A stretch of DNA of 64,000 nt from Anaerolineales bacterium UBA2395. GTDB lineage: Bacteria; Chloroflexota; Anaerolineae; Anaerolineales; Villigracilaceae. A model generated the notes under the pieces. It saw only the letters and a program-made list of their open reading frames with translations. It did no database searches and was not told the DNA's origin. The stretch spans positions 62,001 through 126,000 of the forward strand of contig DDSH01000030.1 of NCBI GenBank assembly GCA_002343775.1. Reading direction: 5' to 3'. Shown here piece by piece: positions 25,067 to 33,944 of this stretch (position 1 is its first letter; every line of letters starts with the position of its first letter). The position numbers were made by a program, and so were the translations under genes.

Positions 25067-26083
25067 TTATTTCTTTAAACTCTCTTCGATGGCGTTTTTC
25101 ATTGCATCCAATACTTGCACTTCCACGGCGTTCTTCGCCACGCGGACAGCATTCTTGATGGCAAATGCATCTGACCTGCCGTGACCGATGAACACCAGCC
25201 CATTGATGCCCAGCATCGGGGCGGCGCCCTGTTCGCTTGGGTCGAGCAGTTTCTTGATCTCGCCCAGCGCCGGCTTTACCAGCAAGCCACCGATCTTGGT
25301 CAGCAACCCGCCGTTCTTGATGATCTCGCGGATTTTGTCCGTGATGAGTTTGGCAACCGCTTCTGATGACTTGAGCATGACGTTGCCCGTAAAACCGTCT
25401 GTCACTGCCACATCCACCTTGCCGCCGATCACTTCCTTGCCTTCCACATTTCCAAAATAATTCAAACCAGATGCTTTCAACAAAGGCGTTGCCGCTTTAA
25501 CCAACTCGTTGCCTTTGCCTTCTTCTTCGCCGTTGGAGACCAGACCCACTTTGGGGCTTTTTACACCGCGCACCTTCTCCGCGTAAATGCTGCCGAGAAT
25601 ACCAAACTGCAACAGGTTTTCCGGTTTGCAATCCGGATTGGCGCCGATGTCCAGGACCACACAAGTCCCTGTGGCGGTGGGGAAGATGGGTGCCAGGGCG
25701 GGGCGATCCACACCGCGGATGCGTCCCAGCCGGAACAACGCAGTGACCATGCCCGCGCCGGTGTTCCCAGCCGTCACAAAGGCATCTGCCTCGCCTTTCT
25801 TGACCAGGTCCATGCCGACCGCCATCGAGTTCTTCGAGTCTTTGGCGCGCGCCTTCAACACGAGGGCTTCGCCCTTATCTTCCATGGTCAACATTTCCGG
25901 CGCATGGACGATGCGGACCTTTAATCCCTGCGTGTTTTGCTGCTCCAACACCGGCTTGATCTGCGCCTCATCCCCGACAAGGATGATCTCCACCCCATAT
26001 TCGCGCGCGGCTTGTACCGCGCCTTCCACATCCGGCACGGGATGCGTATCACTTCCCATTGCATCGACAACGATTCGCGTCAT
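25067..26083 (-). CDS. plsX: Phosphate acyltransferase PlsX
   Basis: 338 residues, normal length. It makes acyl-phosphate from acyl-ACP for phosphatidic acid synthesis at the membrane. Seen: N-terminal IVVDAMGSDTHPVPDVEGA, the central SMAVGMDLVKKGEADAFVTAGNTGA by key residues (AGNTGA), and ALAPIFPTATG. CAGGAGATTTTTTC precedes the ATG. TATAAT on the minus strand at 26128-26133 would give about a 40-nt leader and is part of the symmetric box shared with the tRNA-Leu promoter. Confidence 0.95.
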   Translation of the reverse strand: MTRIVVDAMGSDTHPVPDVEGAVQAAREYGVEIILVGDEAQIKPVLEQQNTQGLKVRIVHAPEMLTMEDKGEALVLKARAKDSKNSMAVGMDLVKKGEADAFVTAGNTGAGMVTALFRLGRIRGVDRPALAPIFPTATGTCVVLDIGANPDCKPENLLQFGILGSIYAEKVRGVKSPKVGLVSNGEEEGKGNELVKAATPLLKASGLNYFGNVEGKEVIGGKVDVAVTDGFTGNVMLKSSEAVAKLITDKIREIIKNGGLLTKIGGLLVKPALGEIKKLLDPSEQGAAPMLGINGLVFIGHGRSDAFAIKNAVRVAKNAVEVQVLDAMKNAIEESLKK

Positions 26084-26107
26084 GAAAAAATCTCCTGGTT
26101 AATATGC

Positions 26108-26135
26108 TTGACAAGAAAAGTAACACGATTATAAT
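26108..26135 (+). promoter_or_regulatory. tRNA-Leu promoter
   Basis: TTGACA (26108-26113), 16-bp spacer, TATAAT (26130-26135); the tRNA begins 13 nt later. The -10 region is ATTATAAT (26128-26135), symmetric, so it also offers TATAAT to the divergent plsX. Confidence 0.88.
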
Positions 26136-26148
26136 ACTGCCTGCTTGT

Positions 26149-26233
26149 GCGCTGGTGCTGGAACTGGCAGACAGGCACGTTTGAGGGGCGTGTGGCGCAA
26201 GCCGTGGAGGTTCAAGTCCTCTCCAGCGCACCA
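26149..26233 (+). tRNA. tRNA-Leu(GAG)
   Basis: The acceptor stem GCGCTGG pairs with CCAGCGC, followed by A and encoded CCA. The anticodon stem-loop is CACGT TTGAGGG GCGTG, giving anticodon GAG. A long variable arm (TGGCGCAAGCC) marks a class II tRNA, as expected for leucine, and the T loop is TTCAAGT. It reads CUC/CUU codons. Confidence 0.95.
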
Positions 26234-26264
26234 AAACATCCCTGATTTCAGGGATGTTTTTTTA
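26234..26264 (+). terminator. Terminator of tRNA-Leu
   Basis: AACATCCCTGA, TT, TCAGGGATGTT followed by TTTTT: a strong rho-independent terminator beginning right after the CCA end. Confidence 0.93.
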
Positions 26265-26362
26265 TTTCCACGATTCTCACGAGAGTCCGGGGTGTTCATG
26301 GCTCGTGATTATACCCGCTTCAAGAATGGACTTTTAGATTCCCCTGCCATCGAAATTTTTCC

Positions 26363-27124
26363 TCACTCAAGGATCAAACTGCAACAAGTGACCGCTCCCT
26401 CGGCTTTTGCCAGTTCGCCCAGTTCCACATTGACGACCTCAAAGCCTTTTTCTGCAAGCCTTTGCTGTGTTTTCGGGAACGTCGTCGGGTAGATGATCTT
26501 CCCGTTGACCGGCAAACAGTTCGCGGCGAAGGGTTCCGAAGCGTCCACTTCGATGAGGTCAAAGCCTGCGAAGTGAGACGTATCCACCCAATTTGGGTTG
26601 ATGAGCAGGGTGGCATCATCCACACGCGTGACGGCGGTTTTTAGGTGGAGGCAATCCGTTAGTTGAAGCCCGTGGACGGTGTAGCCATAGGTTTCCAATT
26701 TTGTGTTGAGCTGTTCCACGGCTTCCATGTTGCTGCGCATGGATAAGCCGATGTAAATCCTTTTTCCGAGAACCAGCACATCACCGCCATCCACCGAAGC
26801 GGGCGCGTCGACGTTAACCAGTGGACGATGGGAGGATAACACCGGGATAATGGAGTCGACTTCGGGTTTGCGGGAATCAGCTCCAGGACGGGTGATGACC
26901 GCAACTTCTGGAAGGATGAAGGCGGTATCTTCCACAAAGACCGAATCGGGCAGGTCGGGCTGTTCAGGGAGTTCGATTACGTTGCAGCCGAGGCGTTCGA
27001 GCGTTTTGACATATTCGTCGTGCTGGTGGCGGGCAACGTTGAGGTCGATGGGCGTCCGCTCGATGTGGGTGATCTCGCATTCGTTGAAGCGCGGACTGAC
27101 CTTGCGGGTGATGGCAAGCGTCAT
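26363..27124 (-). CDS. Dimethylarginine dimethylaminohydrolase
   Basis: 253 residues, the length of DDAH. The enzyme hydrolyses asymmetric dimethylarginine to citrulline and dimethylamine. The guanidine-modifying fold motifs are present: DSVFVEDTAF (substrate Glu/Asp), SVDGGDVL, CLHLKTAVT with the catalytic His, and near the C-terminus VTCCSLIL with the catalytic Cys. Related arginine-deiminase-fold hydrolases are an alternative. The ATG touches the TAA stop of the ABC ATPase gene (TAAATG), so it is the last gene of the amino-acid transporter operon. The transported substrate may therefore be arginine or methylarginine (inference). Confidence 0.88.
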   Translation of the reverse strand: MTLAITRKVSPRFNECEITHIERTPIDLNVARHQHDEYVKTLERLGCNVIELPEQPDLPDSVFVEDTAFILPEVAVITRPGADSRKPEVDSIIPVLSSHRPLVNVDAPASVDGGDVLVLGKRIYIGLSMRSNMEAVEQLNTKLETYGYTVHGLQLTDCLHLKTAVTRVDDATLLINPNWVDTSHFAGFDLIEVDASEPFAANCLPVNGKIIYPTTFPKTQQRLAEKGFEVVNVELGELAKAEGAVTCCSLILE

Positions 27125-27892
27125 TTACCCCTCTCCAGAGCGATAGCGGTCGATCAGGGCTTTGGTGCGGGCATCTTTGGGGTCTTTGAAGAGGTTCTCT
27201 GGCGTTGCGTCTTCGATCAATTCGCCATCTGCCATCACAACAACCCGGTCTGCCACTTCGCGGGCAAAGCCCATTTCATGGGTGACCACGATCATGGTCA
27301 TGCCTTCGAGTGCAACCTTTTTCATCACGTTCAACACTTCGCCGATCAGTTCAGGGTCGAGCGCGGAGGTGGGCTCATCGAACAGCATGACGCGCGGTTC
27401 CATCGTCAGGGCACGGGCAATCGCAACCCTCTGCTTCTGTCCGCCGGAAAGCCGCATCGGATATTCGTCTTTTTTGAAGAACATTCCCACACTATCCAGA
27501 TTTTGCTCGGCAAGTTCAATGGCTTGCCTGCGGTCCATGCCTTTGACCGTGACCGGTCCTTCGATGACGTTGTCGAGCACACTCATGTGCGGGAAGAGAT
27601 TGAACTCTTGAAAGACCATGCCGGTCTTGAGGCGCACATCATGAATCAGTTGGCGCTGCTGCTTGCCTTTGCCTTCCGCGTCGACATGAACCCCATCCAC
27701 TTCAATGGAGCCGCGGGATGGTTCCTCCAAAAAGTTGATGCAGCGCAGCAGGGTGCTTTTTCCCGATCCGCTTCTGCCGATCAGGCAGACCACCTGACGT
27801 TCGGGCACTTCGAGACTGACATTCTTGAGCACATGCAGGCGTCCAAAGTATTTATCAAGGTTGGAGATTTTTACAATGGGAGAGGAGGGCAT
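27125..27892 (-). CDS. Polar amino acid ABC transporter, ATPase
   Basis: 255 residues. Walker A GRSGSGKST (about 38-46), signature LSGGQKQRVAIARAL, Walker B VMLFDEPTSALDPE and the switch His in VTHEMGF fit the GlnQ/HisP type. The ATG at 27892 is chosen because the family starts here (KISNLDKYFG) and GGGAG lies upstream; the longer frame reads into the permease gene. There are 2 nt between the permease stop and this start. Confidence 0.95.
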   Translation of the reverse strand: MPSSPIVKISNLDKYFGRLHVLKNVSLEVPERQVVCLIGRSGSGKSTLLRCINFLEEPSRGSIEVDGVHVDAEGKGKQQRQLIHDVRLKTGMVFQEFNLFPHMSVLDNVIEGPVTVKGMDRRQAIELAEQNLDSVGMFFKKDEYPMRLSGGQKQRVAIARALTMEPRVMLFDEPTSALDPELIGEVLNVMKKVALEGMTMIVVTHEMGFAREVADRVVVMADGELIEDATPENLFKDPKDARTKALIDRYRSGEG

Positions 27893-27894
27893 GA

Positions 27895-28746
27895 TTATCG
27901 GTCTCCCTTGGAAAGTCGCGCTTCCAACTTGCCCTGGAAGTAGGTGAGGATGAGGGTGAGGGTCCAATAGAACACAGCCGCCATAATGAGCGCCTCGAGG
28001 CTGTTGAATTGTGAGCGCCCGACTTTTGTGGCGCGCCACATCAATTCGTGGACAAAGCCCGTGGCAGAAACAAGCGCGGAATCTTTTGTCATCGAGATGA
28101 AGTCATTTCCCATCGGCGGGATGGCGAACCGCAGCGCCTGCGGCAGGACGATACGCCTCATGGTCTGACCGGGAGTCATTCCCAGTGCCATGGCGGCTTC
28201 ACGCTGCCCCTTGCCCACCGAACTCAACCCTGCGCGAAACGTTTCAGACATGTATGCACCATAGTTCAACCCTAGTGCAAGCACGCCCGAAACAATACCC
28301 GAGAGCACGATGCCCAGTTGTGGCAATGCCAAGAAGAAGAAAAAGATCTGCAAATACAGCGGCGTTCCGCGGATTAGAGAAACGTAGAACGTGCTGAGGG
28401 CGTAAATGGGTGGGAATTTCGAAAGCCTTCCAAGCGCTGCCAGAAGTGCCATCATGATCGCAAACAAGATCGAAAGTACAGAGATCAAGAGCGTCTGTCC
28501 CAGCCCGCCTGCAATGAAGGTAATATTCTTGAGCATGAACTCAGTATCGATGTTAATGGTCTGGACTATTGTGAAATCACCGATCTTGATATCCTGCCCG
28601 CTAAAAAGGAAAATGAGAATGAGAAAGAGTACCCCCCACGAAATGCCCACATGGGTGCGAAACACGCGCTCCTTGCGCAGCTGTGCCTGATACAAAAGCT
28701 CAGCCTGTGATGTGGGTGACTGCCCTTCGTTGGTGATGGATGCCAT
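27895..28746 (-). CDS. Polar amino acid ABC transporter, permease
   Basis: 283 residues, ATG at 28746 with GGAGG upstream. A soluble N-terminus (1-30), one helix at about 34-52, then the HisM/GlnP permease core: GGLGQTLLISVLSILFAI, SLIRGTPLYLQIFF and the EAA loop EAAMALGMTPGQTMRRIVLPQALR described by its key residues EAA---G---------LP. It forms the membrane channel for the binding protein encoded upstream. Confidence 0.95.
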   Translation of the reverse strand: MASITNEGQSPTSQAELLYQAQLRKERVFRTHVGISWGVLFLILIFLFSGQDIKIGDFTIVQTINIDTEFMLKNITFIAGGLGQTLLISVLSILFAIMMALLAALGRLSKFPPIYALSTFYVSLIRGTPLYLQIFFFFLALPQLGIVLSGIVSGVLALGLNYGAYMSETFRAGLSSVGKGQREAAMALGMTPGQTMRRIVLPQALRFAIPPMGNDFISMTKDSALVSATGFVHELMWRATKVGRSQFNSLEALIMAAVFYWTLTLILTYFQGKLEARLSKGDR

Positions 28747-28778
28747 CGTTGCCTCCGAAAAAATGGAGTGATAAACAA

Positions 28779-28812
28779 AAAGGGAAGCGGCGTGTTGAAC
28801 CGCTTCCCTGAT
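28779..28812 (-). terminator. Intra-operon terminator/attenuator after the binding-protein gene
   Basis: GGGAAGCGG (28782-28790) pairs with CCGCTTCCC (28800-28808); on the minus strand TTTTTG follows. It lies between the substrate-binding gene and the permease gene, where such hairpins commonly keep the binding protein more abundant than the membrane parts. Confidence 0.8.
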
Positions 28813-28826
28813 TTTTCCGATAGATC

Positions 28827-29735
28827 TTACTGGTTGGGAGCCTGGGTGATGTCCATGCCGAACCACTTGTTGGAGAGTTCAGACAGGGTGCCATCGCCAT
28901 GCATGGCGGTGATGGCTGCATCAACAGCAGCGACCAAACTGTCGTTGGGCAGAGAAGCAGACTTGTCGAACGCAGCAGCAAGGTCTTCCGAGTACACGGC
29001 GCCATCGAGCTTCACAACCGGGATGCCGGCGGCGATGTTCGCATCCACCACGGTTTCAGAGGTCACATAGGCAATGAAATCGGTGCGACCCGCTTCGATC
29101 GCCTGAGCACATTCCTGATCGGTGGAGAGCGGAACAACGGTGATGCCTTCCGGAGCGGAAGCGTAGACCGAAGACTCGGGCAAGCCAAGACCTTCCATGT
29201 CGTTGTTCAACCAGAACTCATAGGTGGTCGCAGTTCCGGCGCAGATCGCCTGACCGGAGAGTTCGGCAAGGGAGGTGATTCCAGAGTCGGCGGCAACCGC
29301 CACAACTGCCGGAGTGTAGTAGTAGGGAACGCTGAAATCGAGGGCTTGCTGACGGGCGGTGGTGATGGTCATCGAGCCAACGCTGACATCCCATTTATCC
29401 GCCCAGCTGCCTGCGGTGATGAGGTCCCAGTCGGGGGTCACAAAGCAGGTTTCCACGCCGAGCGCTTCACCGATCGCGAGAGCGACATCCACATCAAAGC
29501 CCTGGATCTCTTCAGAGGTCAGGGCATCTGCCGGGCATTTGGTATCGCTGGGGCGCGAACCGTCGGTTTTCGGGAAGGATTGCGGCTCGTAATTCAGATC
29601 TGACGAAACGAGAATATATCCGCGTTCCTGAACGGCTCCGAGCAGGTCGGTGGCGGTGGTACCGCCGCCGCCACATGCAGCGAGCACAAGGGAGGCTGCC
29701 ACAAGCAGGCTAGCCAATGTAAAAAGTTTTTTCAT
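28827..29735 (-). CDS. Polar amino acid ABC transporter, substrate-binding lipoprotein
   Basis: 302 residues, ATG at 29735 with AGGAGAAC upstream. A lipobox LVLAAC near residue 20 predicts a lipid-anchored extracellular protein. The SBP family 3 motif GFDVDVALAIGEAL and SMTITTARQQALDFSVPYY are seen; the Arg in TTAR contacts the substrate carboxylate in this family. It carries several extra cysteines (KCPAD, ETCF, AICAG, QECAQ) that may form disulfides. First gene of the transporter-DDAH operon. Upstream lie a palindrome CAGGTTTACCTG (29763-29774) and a GCCGCAG/CTGCGGC hairpin (29774-29800) that could be regulatory. Confidence 0.93.
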   Translation of the reverse strand: MKKLFTLASLLVAASLVLAACGGGGTTATDLLGAVQERGYILVSSDLNYEPQSFPKTDGSRPSDTKCPADALTSEEIQGFDVDVALAIGEALGVETCFVTPDWDLITAGSWADKWDVSVGSMTITTARQQALDFSVPYYYTPAVVAVAADSGITSLAELSGQAICAGTATTYEFWLNNDMEGLGLPESSVYASAPEGITVVPLSTDQECAQAIEAGRTDFIAYVTSETVVDANIAAGIPVVKLDGAVYSEDLAAAFDKSASLPNDSLVAAVDAAITAMHGDGTLSELSNKWFGMDITQAPNQ

Positions 29736-29897
29736 GTTCTCCTCCAAAAGAGATGGTATGGACAGGTTTACCTGCCGCAGAATGGGCGTCATCCTGCGGC
29801 TTTAAGGATAGACCATTTTTAGCAATTGTGCAAGGATTTTGAACCAAAAATTTCATGATGGTAAAATAACTTCATACATATCCTGGAGGCAAAACAC

Positions 29898-30308
29898 ATG
29901 ACAGCAAAATTTCCCAGCGAAGAATGGTTGAAGGGGTTGGAAACCAAATTGAATTCAGACGAAAAATACAGGGAGATCGCCAAAGATTGGGAAGGGGATT
30001 TGTTCTTCTCCATCGAACCGGAGGGGAATTTGAAGGAGCGTCTAACGTTCTATCTGGACCTGTGGCACGGCACCTGCCGAAAAGTGGATTACAACCCCGA
30101 AGCCTCCACCTACCCAAAACCAGCCTTTACATTGACCGCTTCGTATAACAACATAACTGCTGTGCTTTCCGGCAAATTGAATCCCATGACTGCCATGATG
30201 ACGATGAAACTCAAAGTTAGCGGCAGTATGGGCTACATGATGCGCAACGTGCCGACGGTTTTGGATTTTGTTCGCTGTGCGCAGGAAGTTACCAAGGAAA
30301 TCGTCTGA
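29898..30308 (+). CDS. SCP2 sterol-binding domain protein
   Basis: 136 residues. An N-terminal helix (FPSEEWLKGLETKLN) precedes an SCP2-like domain: GDLFFSIEPEGNLKERLTFYLDL, ending with AVLSGKLNPMTAMMTMKLKVSGS as the conserved GKL-P--A---GK/S region. The charged start is typical of SCP2 proteins annotated as lipid carriers. GGAGG lies nine bases before the ATG. It is followed 65 nt later by an aldehyde oxidoreductase gene; the two could be cotranscribed and act on fatty aldehydes and acyl groups (inference). Confidence 0.82.
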   Translation: MTAKFPSEEWLKGLETKLNSDEKYREIAKDWEGDLFFSIEPEGNLKERLTFYLDLWHGTCRKVDYNPEASTYPKPAFTLTASYNNITAVLSGKLNPMTAMMTMKLKVSGSMGYMMRNVPTVLDFVRCAQEVTKEIV

Positions 30309-30373
30309 CACCACCTTTCTTCTTTTCCTGCCATCTGCTCAAATGAAAGTGGAAAGAAGAAAGACCATCTGCC

Positions 30374-32185
30374 ATGCTCCCTATCTTAAAAATCAACCTT
30401 ACCAATCACACGACCGAGGAATTCATCATCCCAAAAGAATGGGAGCATGATTTTCTCGGTGGCGCGTCGCTTGCCGCGCGAATTCTGTATCCTTTGTTGA
30501 CGAAGGGCCTCGACCCGCTTTCACCCGAAGCGCCGCTTCTTTTCATCAATGGTCCGCTGACCGGCACAAATGGACCGACCACGGGTCGCTTTGTCATTTG
30601 CGGCAAAAGCCCAGCCACACATCTTTGGGCAGAATCCAACATCGGCGGTTTTTGGGGACCGGAACTCCGCAAGGCTGGATACGATGGCTTGCTCATCACG
30701 GGCAGGGCTTCGGCTCTGTCTTATGTTTGGATCCAGGATGGCAGGTTCGAGGTCCGGGGTGCGGCGGGGTTAAGCGGCAGGGATGTCTACGAGACTCAGG
30801 AGATCATCAAAGCGGAGGTTGGGGTCAAAGGTGCGCGAGTCGCAGTGATCGGCGAAGCGGGAGAAAACGGCGTTTTGTTTTCATCCATTTGCTGCGACCA
30901 CGGGCGCATGGCAGGGCGCACCGGCATGGGTGCGGTGATGGGCTCGAAGAATCTTAAAGCCATCGCCGTGCATGGCACGAAAAAGATCGAAGTGACCGAG
31001 CGGTATGCCGTGGTGCGTTCCGAGGCAAACCGTGCCTTGAAACAGGACAATGAAGCCAAAGTGATGAGCGAGTTGGGCAGCGCGGGCGCGGCGAATTATG
31101 CCGAGTATCTTGGCGCAATGCCGTCGAAGTATTATCACCAGGGCGCATTCCCGGCGGTGGATAACATCTCCGGCGCGAAGATCACCGAATCCATTTTGGT
31201 GGGACAGAGCGCGTGCCAGGGATGTGTCATTGCCTGCGGACGAGTCGTCGATCTCGGTGATGGCAAACGCCGCAAAGGTCCCGAATATGAAACGGTGGTT
31301 GGGTTCGGTCCCAACCTGCTGATCGAAGACCTGACCGAGGTGGTGCGTCTTGGCGAACTGTGCGACAAATATGGATTGGACTCCATCAGCACCTCGAACA
31401 CGGTTGGGCTTGCCTTTCACCTGTTCGAGATGGGCAAGATCACGCTTCAGGATACGGGTGGGCTGGAGCTGCGTTGGGTAGGTTTTCTCGCCGCTCGTCA
31501 GTTGATCCACATGATCGCCCGCCGCGAGGGACTTGGTACGATCATGGCGAATGGATCGCGCGCGTTGGGCGCAGCCTTCGGTGCGGAAGAGGAAGCCATG
31601 CAAGTCAACGGACTTGAAACTGCATATCACGATCCGCGTGGGGTTTCAGGCATGGCGCTTTCGTATGCTACCAGTCCGCGCGGGGCGTGTCACAACCAAT
31701 CGGATTATTTCTTTGTGGATTGGGGTCACACGCACGAAGAGATCGGAATCGAGTTCTTCGACCGCCATGCGCACGCAGAAAAATCTGCCAATGTGGCAAA
31801 ACACCAGAATTGGCGTACGCATTTCAACTCGGTTTTGATCTGCATCTTTGCCAATGTCCCGCCGCAAACCCAGGTGGATTTGCTCAATGCTCAATTGGGA
31901 TTGGACTTGACGACCGAGGACTTGATGAGATCCGGCGAACGCGCCTGGAATCTCAAGCGCGCCATCAACAACCGCATGGGCTTGACGCGTGCGAATGACA
32001 AGCTCCCCAAGGCTTTCCTTGAACCATACAAAGAAGGCGGTGCAGCAGGCTTCACTCCCGACCTTCAAGCCATGCTGGCGGCGTATTACCAAGCCCGCGG
32101 CTGGGATTGGGAAACCGGCAAACCGACCCGGGAAAAACTGGTCGAATTGGGGCTTGAAATTGTCGTGAAAGATCTTTGGGGTTAA
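30374..32185 (+). CDS. Tungsten-containing aldehyde:ferredoxin oxidoreductase
   Basis: 603 residues, full AOR length. It oxidises aldehydes to acids (or the reverse) with ferredoxin, using a bis-pyranopterin tungsten cofactor and one 4Fe-4S cluster. Cluster cysteines are C281, C284 and C288 (SACQGCVIAC) and C490 (VLICIFA). Cofactor-binding segments include NGPLTGTNGPTTGR near residue 55 and GEAGENGVLFSSICCDHGRMAGRTGMGAVMGSKN by key residues (G-AGRTG-GAVMGSK). No maturation genes lie adjacent. Ribosome site is poor (AGAAAG). Its stop codon overlaps that of the next gene on the other strand (TTAA). Confidence 0.93.
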   Translation: MLPILKINLTNHTTEEFIIPKEWEHDFLGGASLAARILYPLLTKGLDPLSPEAPLLFINGPLTGTNGPTTGRFVICGKSPATHLWAESNIGGFWGPELRKAGYDGLLITGRASALSYVWIQDGRFEVRGAAGLSGRDVYETQEIIKAEVGVKGARVAVIGEAGENGVLFSSICCDHGRMAGRTGMGAVMGSKNLKAIAVHGTKKIEVTERYAVVRSEANRALKQDNEAKVMSELGSAGAANYAEYLGAMPSKYYHQGAFPAVDNISGAKITESILVGQSACQGCVIACGRVVDLGDGKRRKGPEYETVVGFGPNLLIEDLTEVVRLGELCDKYGLDSISTSNTVGLAFHLFEMGKITLQDTGGLELRWVGFLAARQLIHMIARREGLGTIMANGSRALGAAFGAEEEAMQVNGLETAYHDPRGVSGMALSYATSPRGACHNQSDYFFVDWGHTHEEIGIEFFDRHAHAEKSANVAKHQNWRTHFNSVLICIFANVPPQTQVDLLNAQLGLDLTTEDLMRSGERAWNLKRAINNRMGLTRANDKLPKAFLEPYKEGGAAGFTPDLQAMLAAYYQARGWDWETGKPTREKLVELGLEIVVKDLWG

Positions 32186-32994
32186 TCGTTCAAGTCACTC
32201 TTTGCACACCGAAACCCGACGATGTCATCCCGGTAAGGATATGCCCAGTGACGGTTCGCAGTGCGAATGGCGCGCGAAACCGTGTTCCACGCACCGCCGC
32301 GAATCGAGCGGACGATTCCGCTGGCTGGCCCGGCCGGGTTTTCGTATTTTGACCGGGCATAATAATCTTCGTCATACCAATCTGCGGTCCACTCCCACAC
32401 ATTGCCTGCCATATCCATCACACCATACGGACTTGCCCCCTCGGGGAAGCGCCCGACATCTGTAAATTCATTGAAGTAAAAGTCGAAATTTGCAACAGGC
32501 TCCTCTGTCAATGCATTCCCCCACGGATACAAACGCCCGTCGGCGCCGCGCGCGGCTTTTTCCCATTCTGCTTCGGTGGGAAGTCTGCGTCCAACCCATT
32601 CACAATATTCCACAGCCTGCGTCCAAGCCAAGCCCTGCACAGGCTGGTTGGGTTTTTGGATCAATTCGCTTCCGGGGAGCACTGGCAGGCTGCACACCGA
32701 TGCTTCCACACAACGCATATACAACCCGTTGGTTACCTCGGTCTGGTCGATCCAGAATGCATCCAGATAGACCGGGTGCTGTGGTTTCTCGTCTTCAACA
32801 GCATCGGGATCTGAATCAGCGCTACCCATAAGGAATTCGCCAGATGGGACAAAGACCTGTGGCATTCCATCCGGCTCAGAAACTGGAATTTCTTCAGGTT
32901 CGATTGTGGCGGGGTTTGTATCACAACCTGTAAAAAGAAAGGCAAAAAGGATCAAACTTAATGAAGCCCTTTTGATTATTGATCCGTTAGACAT
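32182..32994 (-). CDS. SUMF1-domain lipoprotein
   Basis: 270 residues. Lipobox LFTGCDT near residue 24 predicts a lipid-anchored exported protein. The FGE-sulfatase (SUMF1) fold is clear: FVPSGEFLMGS, QTEVTNGLYMRC, RLPTEAEWEKAARGADGRLYPWGN, DMAGNVWEWTADWYDEDYY and IRGGAWNTVSRAIRTANR, ending GFRCAK. The two active-site cysteines of true formylglycine-generating enzymes are missing in GGAWNTVSRAIRTANR, so it should not make formylglycine; a binding or structural role is more likely. Convergent with the aldehyde oxidoreductase gene. Confidence 0.88.
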   Translation of the reverse strand: MSNGSIIKRASLSLILFAFLFTGCDTNPATIEPEEIPVSEPDGMPQVFVPSGEFLMGSADSDPDAVEDEKPQHPVYLDAFWIDQTEVTNGLYMRCVEASVCSLPVLPGSELIQKPNQPVQGLAWTQAVEYCEWVGRRLPTEAEWEKAARGADGRLYPWGNALTEEPVANFDFYFNEFTDVGRFPEGASPYGVMDMAGNVWEWTADWYDEDYYARSKYENPAGPASGIVRSIRGGAWNTVSRAIRTANRHWAYPYRDDIVGFRCAKSDLND

Positions 32995-33051
32995 TGAAAC
33001 ATCAACCTGAGAAAGATTTTATGATTCCCAATTTTACCAAGTTATGTTCTC

Positions 33052-33786
33052 TTAACCACCCAATCGCAGGGCAAAGCGTAGCAGGTAAAGACTCCAAAGG
33101 TGCAGCGGATAGAACGAATAAAAGAGATATTTCAGCGAGAAGCGACCACGTTCTCCGTTGTACAGGATGAAGAACGGGAGTGCGGCGATCATCATCCATT
33201 GGAATTCAAATTCCCAAAAATGATCAAAGTAGTGCAGATTCCATGCGAGGACGATCAGACACAGGGCTGTGTATGCATAATAGACCCACGGCTTTTTGTC
33301 GTGCAGGAAGTAAAAGATCAGGAAAATTGCCAGCCCAAAAACAGATGCCTCGGTATACAAACTGGCGATACCAAAAAGTACGCCCAGGGCATATCCGAAC
33401 CATTGACGATATCCTCTTTGCGACCGCGCCCATTCGAGAGCGGCAATCGTACTGACACCCGTTGCGAGCGATAACATCACATTGTGATCCATCGCATAAT
33501 AATTCACCGGATGAAAGGCAGATTGAACCAGGTAACTCAGGATGATATTCCCGGCTTGCATGATGAATGCCCAAAGATACAACCGAAGGATGTATCTTTT
33601 CCGGTCGCGTGTTTTGAAAAAACTTTCCACAACAAGAAATACGAAGATGGGTGCCACCACACGCCCTGCATATCGAAGGTAAAGTGGTAGCCTGGCTGGT
33701 AATAACTCTTCTAAAAACCTGCCTACATGTTCTGTAAACATCAAGATCAAAGCAATCAACTTTAATTGGAACGAATTAAATTTCAT
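33052..33786 (-). CDS. TraX family membrane protein
   Basis: 244 residues with about eight hydrophobic helices. The TraX family pattern is seen at both ends: N-terminal FQLKLIALILMFTEHVGRFL and C-terminal KYLFYSFYPLHLWSLYLLRF. TraX acetylates F-pilin in conjugative plasmids, but chromosomal members are widespread and act on unknown substrates. AGAAGGAATAT precedes the ATG. No other conjugation gene is near, so this is not evidence for a mobile element. Confidence 0.85.
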   Translation of the reverse strand: MKFNSFQLKLIALILMFTEHVGRFLEELLPARLPLYLRYAGRVVAPIFVFLVVESFFKTRDRKRYILRLYLWAFIMQAGNIILSYLVQSAFHPVNYYAMDHNVMLSLATGVSTIAALEWARSQRGYRQWFGYALGVLFGIASLYTEASVFGLAIFLIFYFLHDKKPWVYYAYTALCLIVLAWNLHYFDHFWEFEFQWMMIAALPFFILYNGERGRFSLKYLFYSFYPLHLWSLYLLRFALRLGG

Positions 33787-33857
33787 ATATTCCTTCTGGA
33801 GTCACTATTCCTCTAAAGAAAATATCTCTGTAAGGTGAATGGGTGTAAAAGAGATTT

Positions 33858-33882
33858 CAGGCAAAGTATATGCCTGTTTTTT
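33858..33882 (+). terminator. Plus-strand terminator-like hairpin without an upstream gene
   Basis: CAGGCA and TGCCTG pair around AAGTATA and are followed by TTTTTTA. No plus-strand gene lies before it; the neighbouring genes on both sides run on the minus strand. It may end a small RNA or be chance. Confidence 0.4.
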
Positions 33883-33944
33883 ATGAAGTGTTCTGTTTTA
33901 CAATGAAATGAGAAGGATGGGGGATCAGTGTGCAAAGGGTCTCT

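Noticed and set aside
32182..32994. Formylglycine-generating enzyme
   Set aside because: The fold motifs are present but the active-site Cys pair is missing, and no sulfatase gene is in the window.
33052..33786. Conjugative element because of TraX
   Set aside because: No transfer, relaxase, integrase or attachment site nearby; chromosomal TraX proteins are common.
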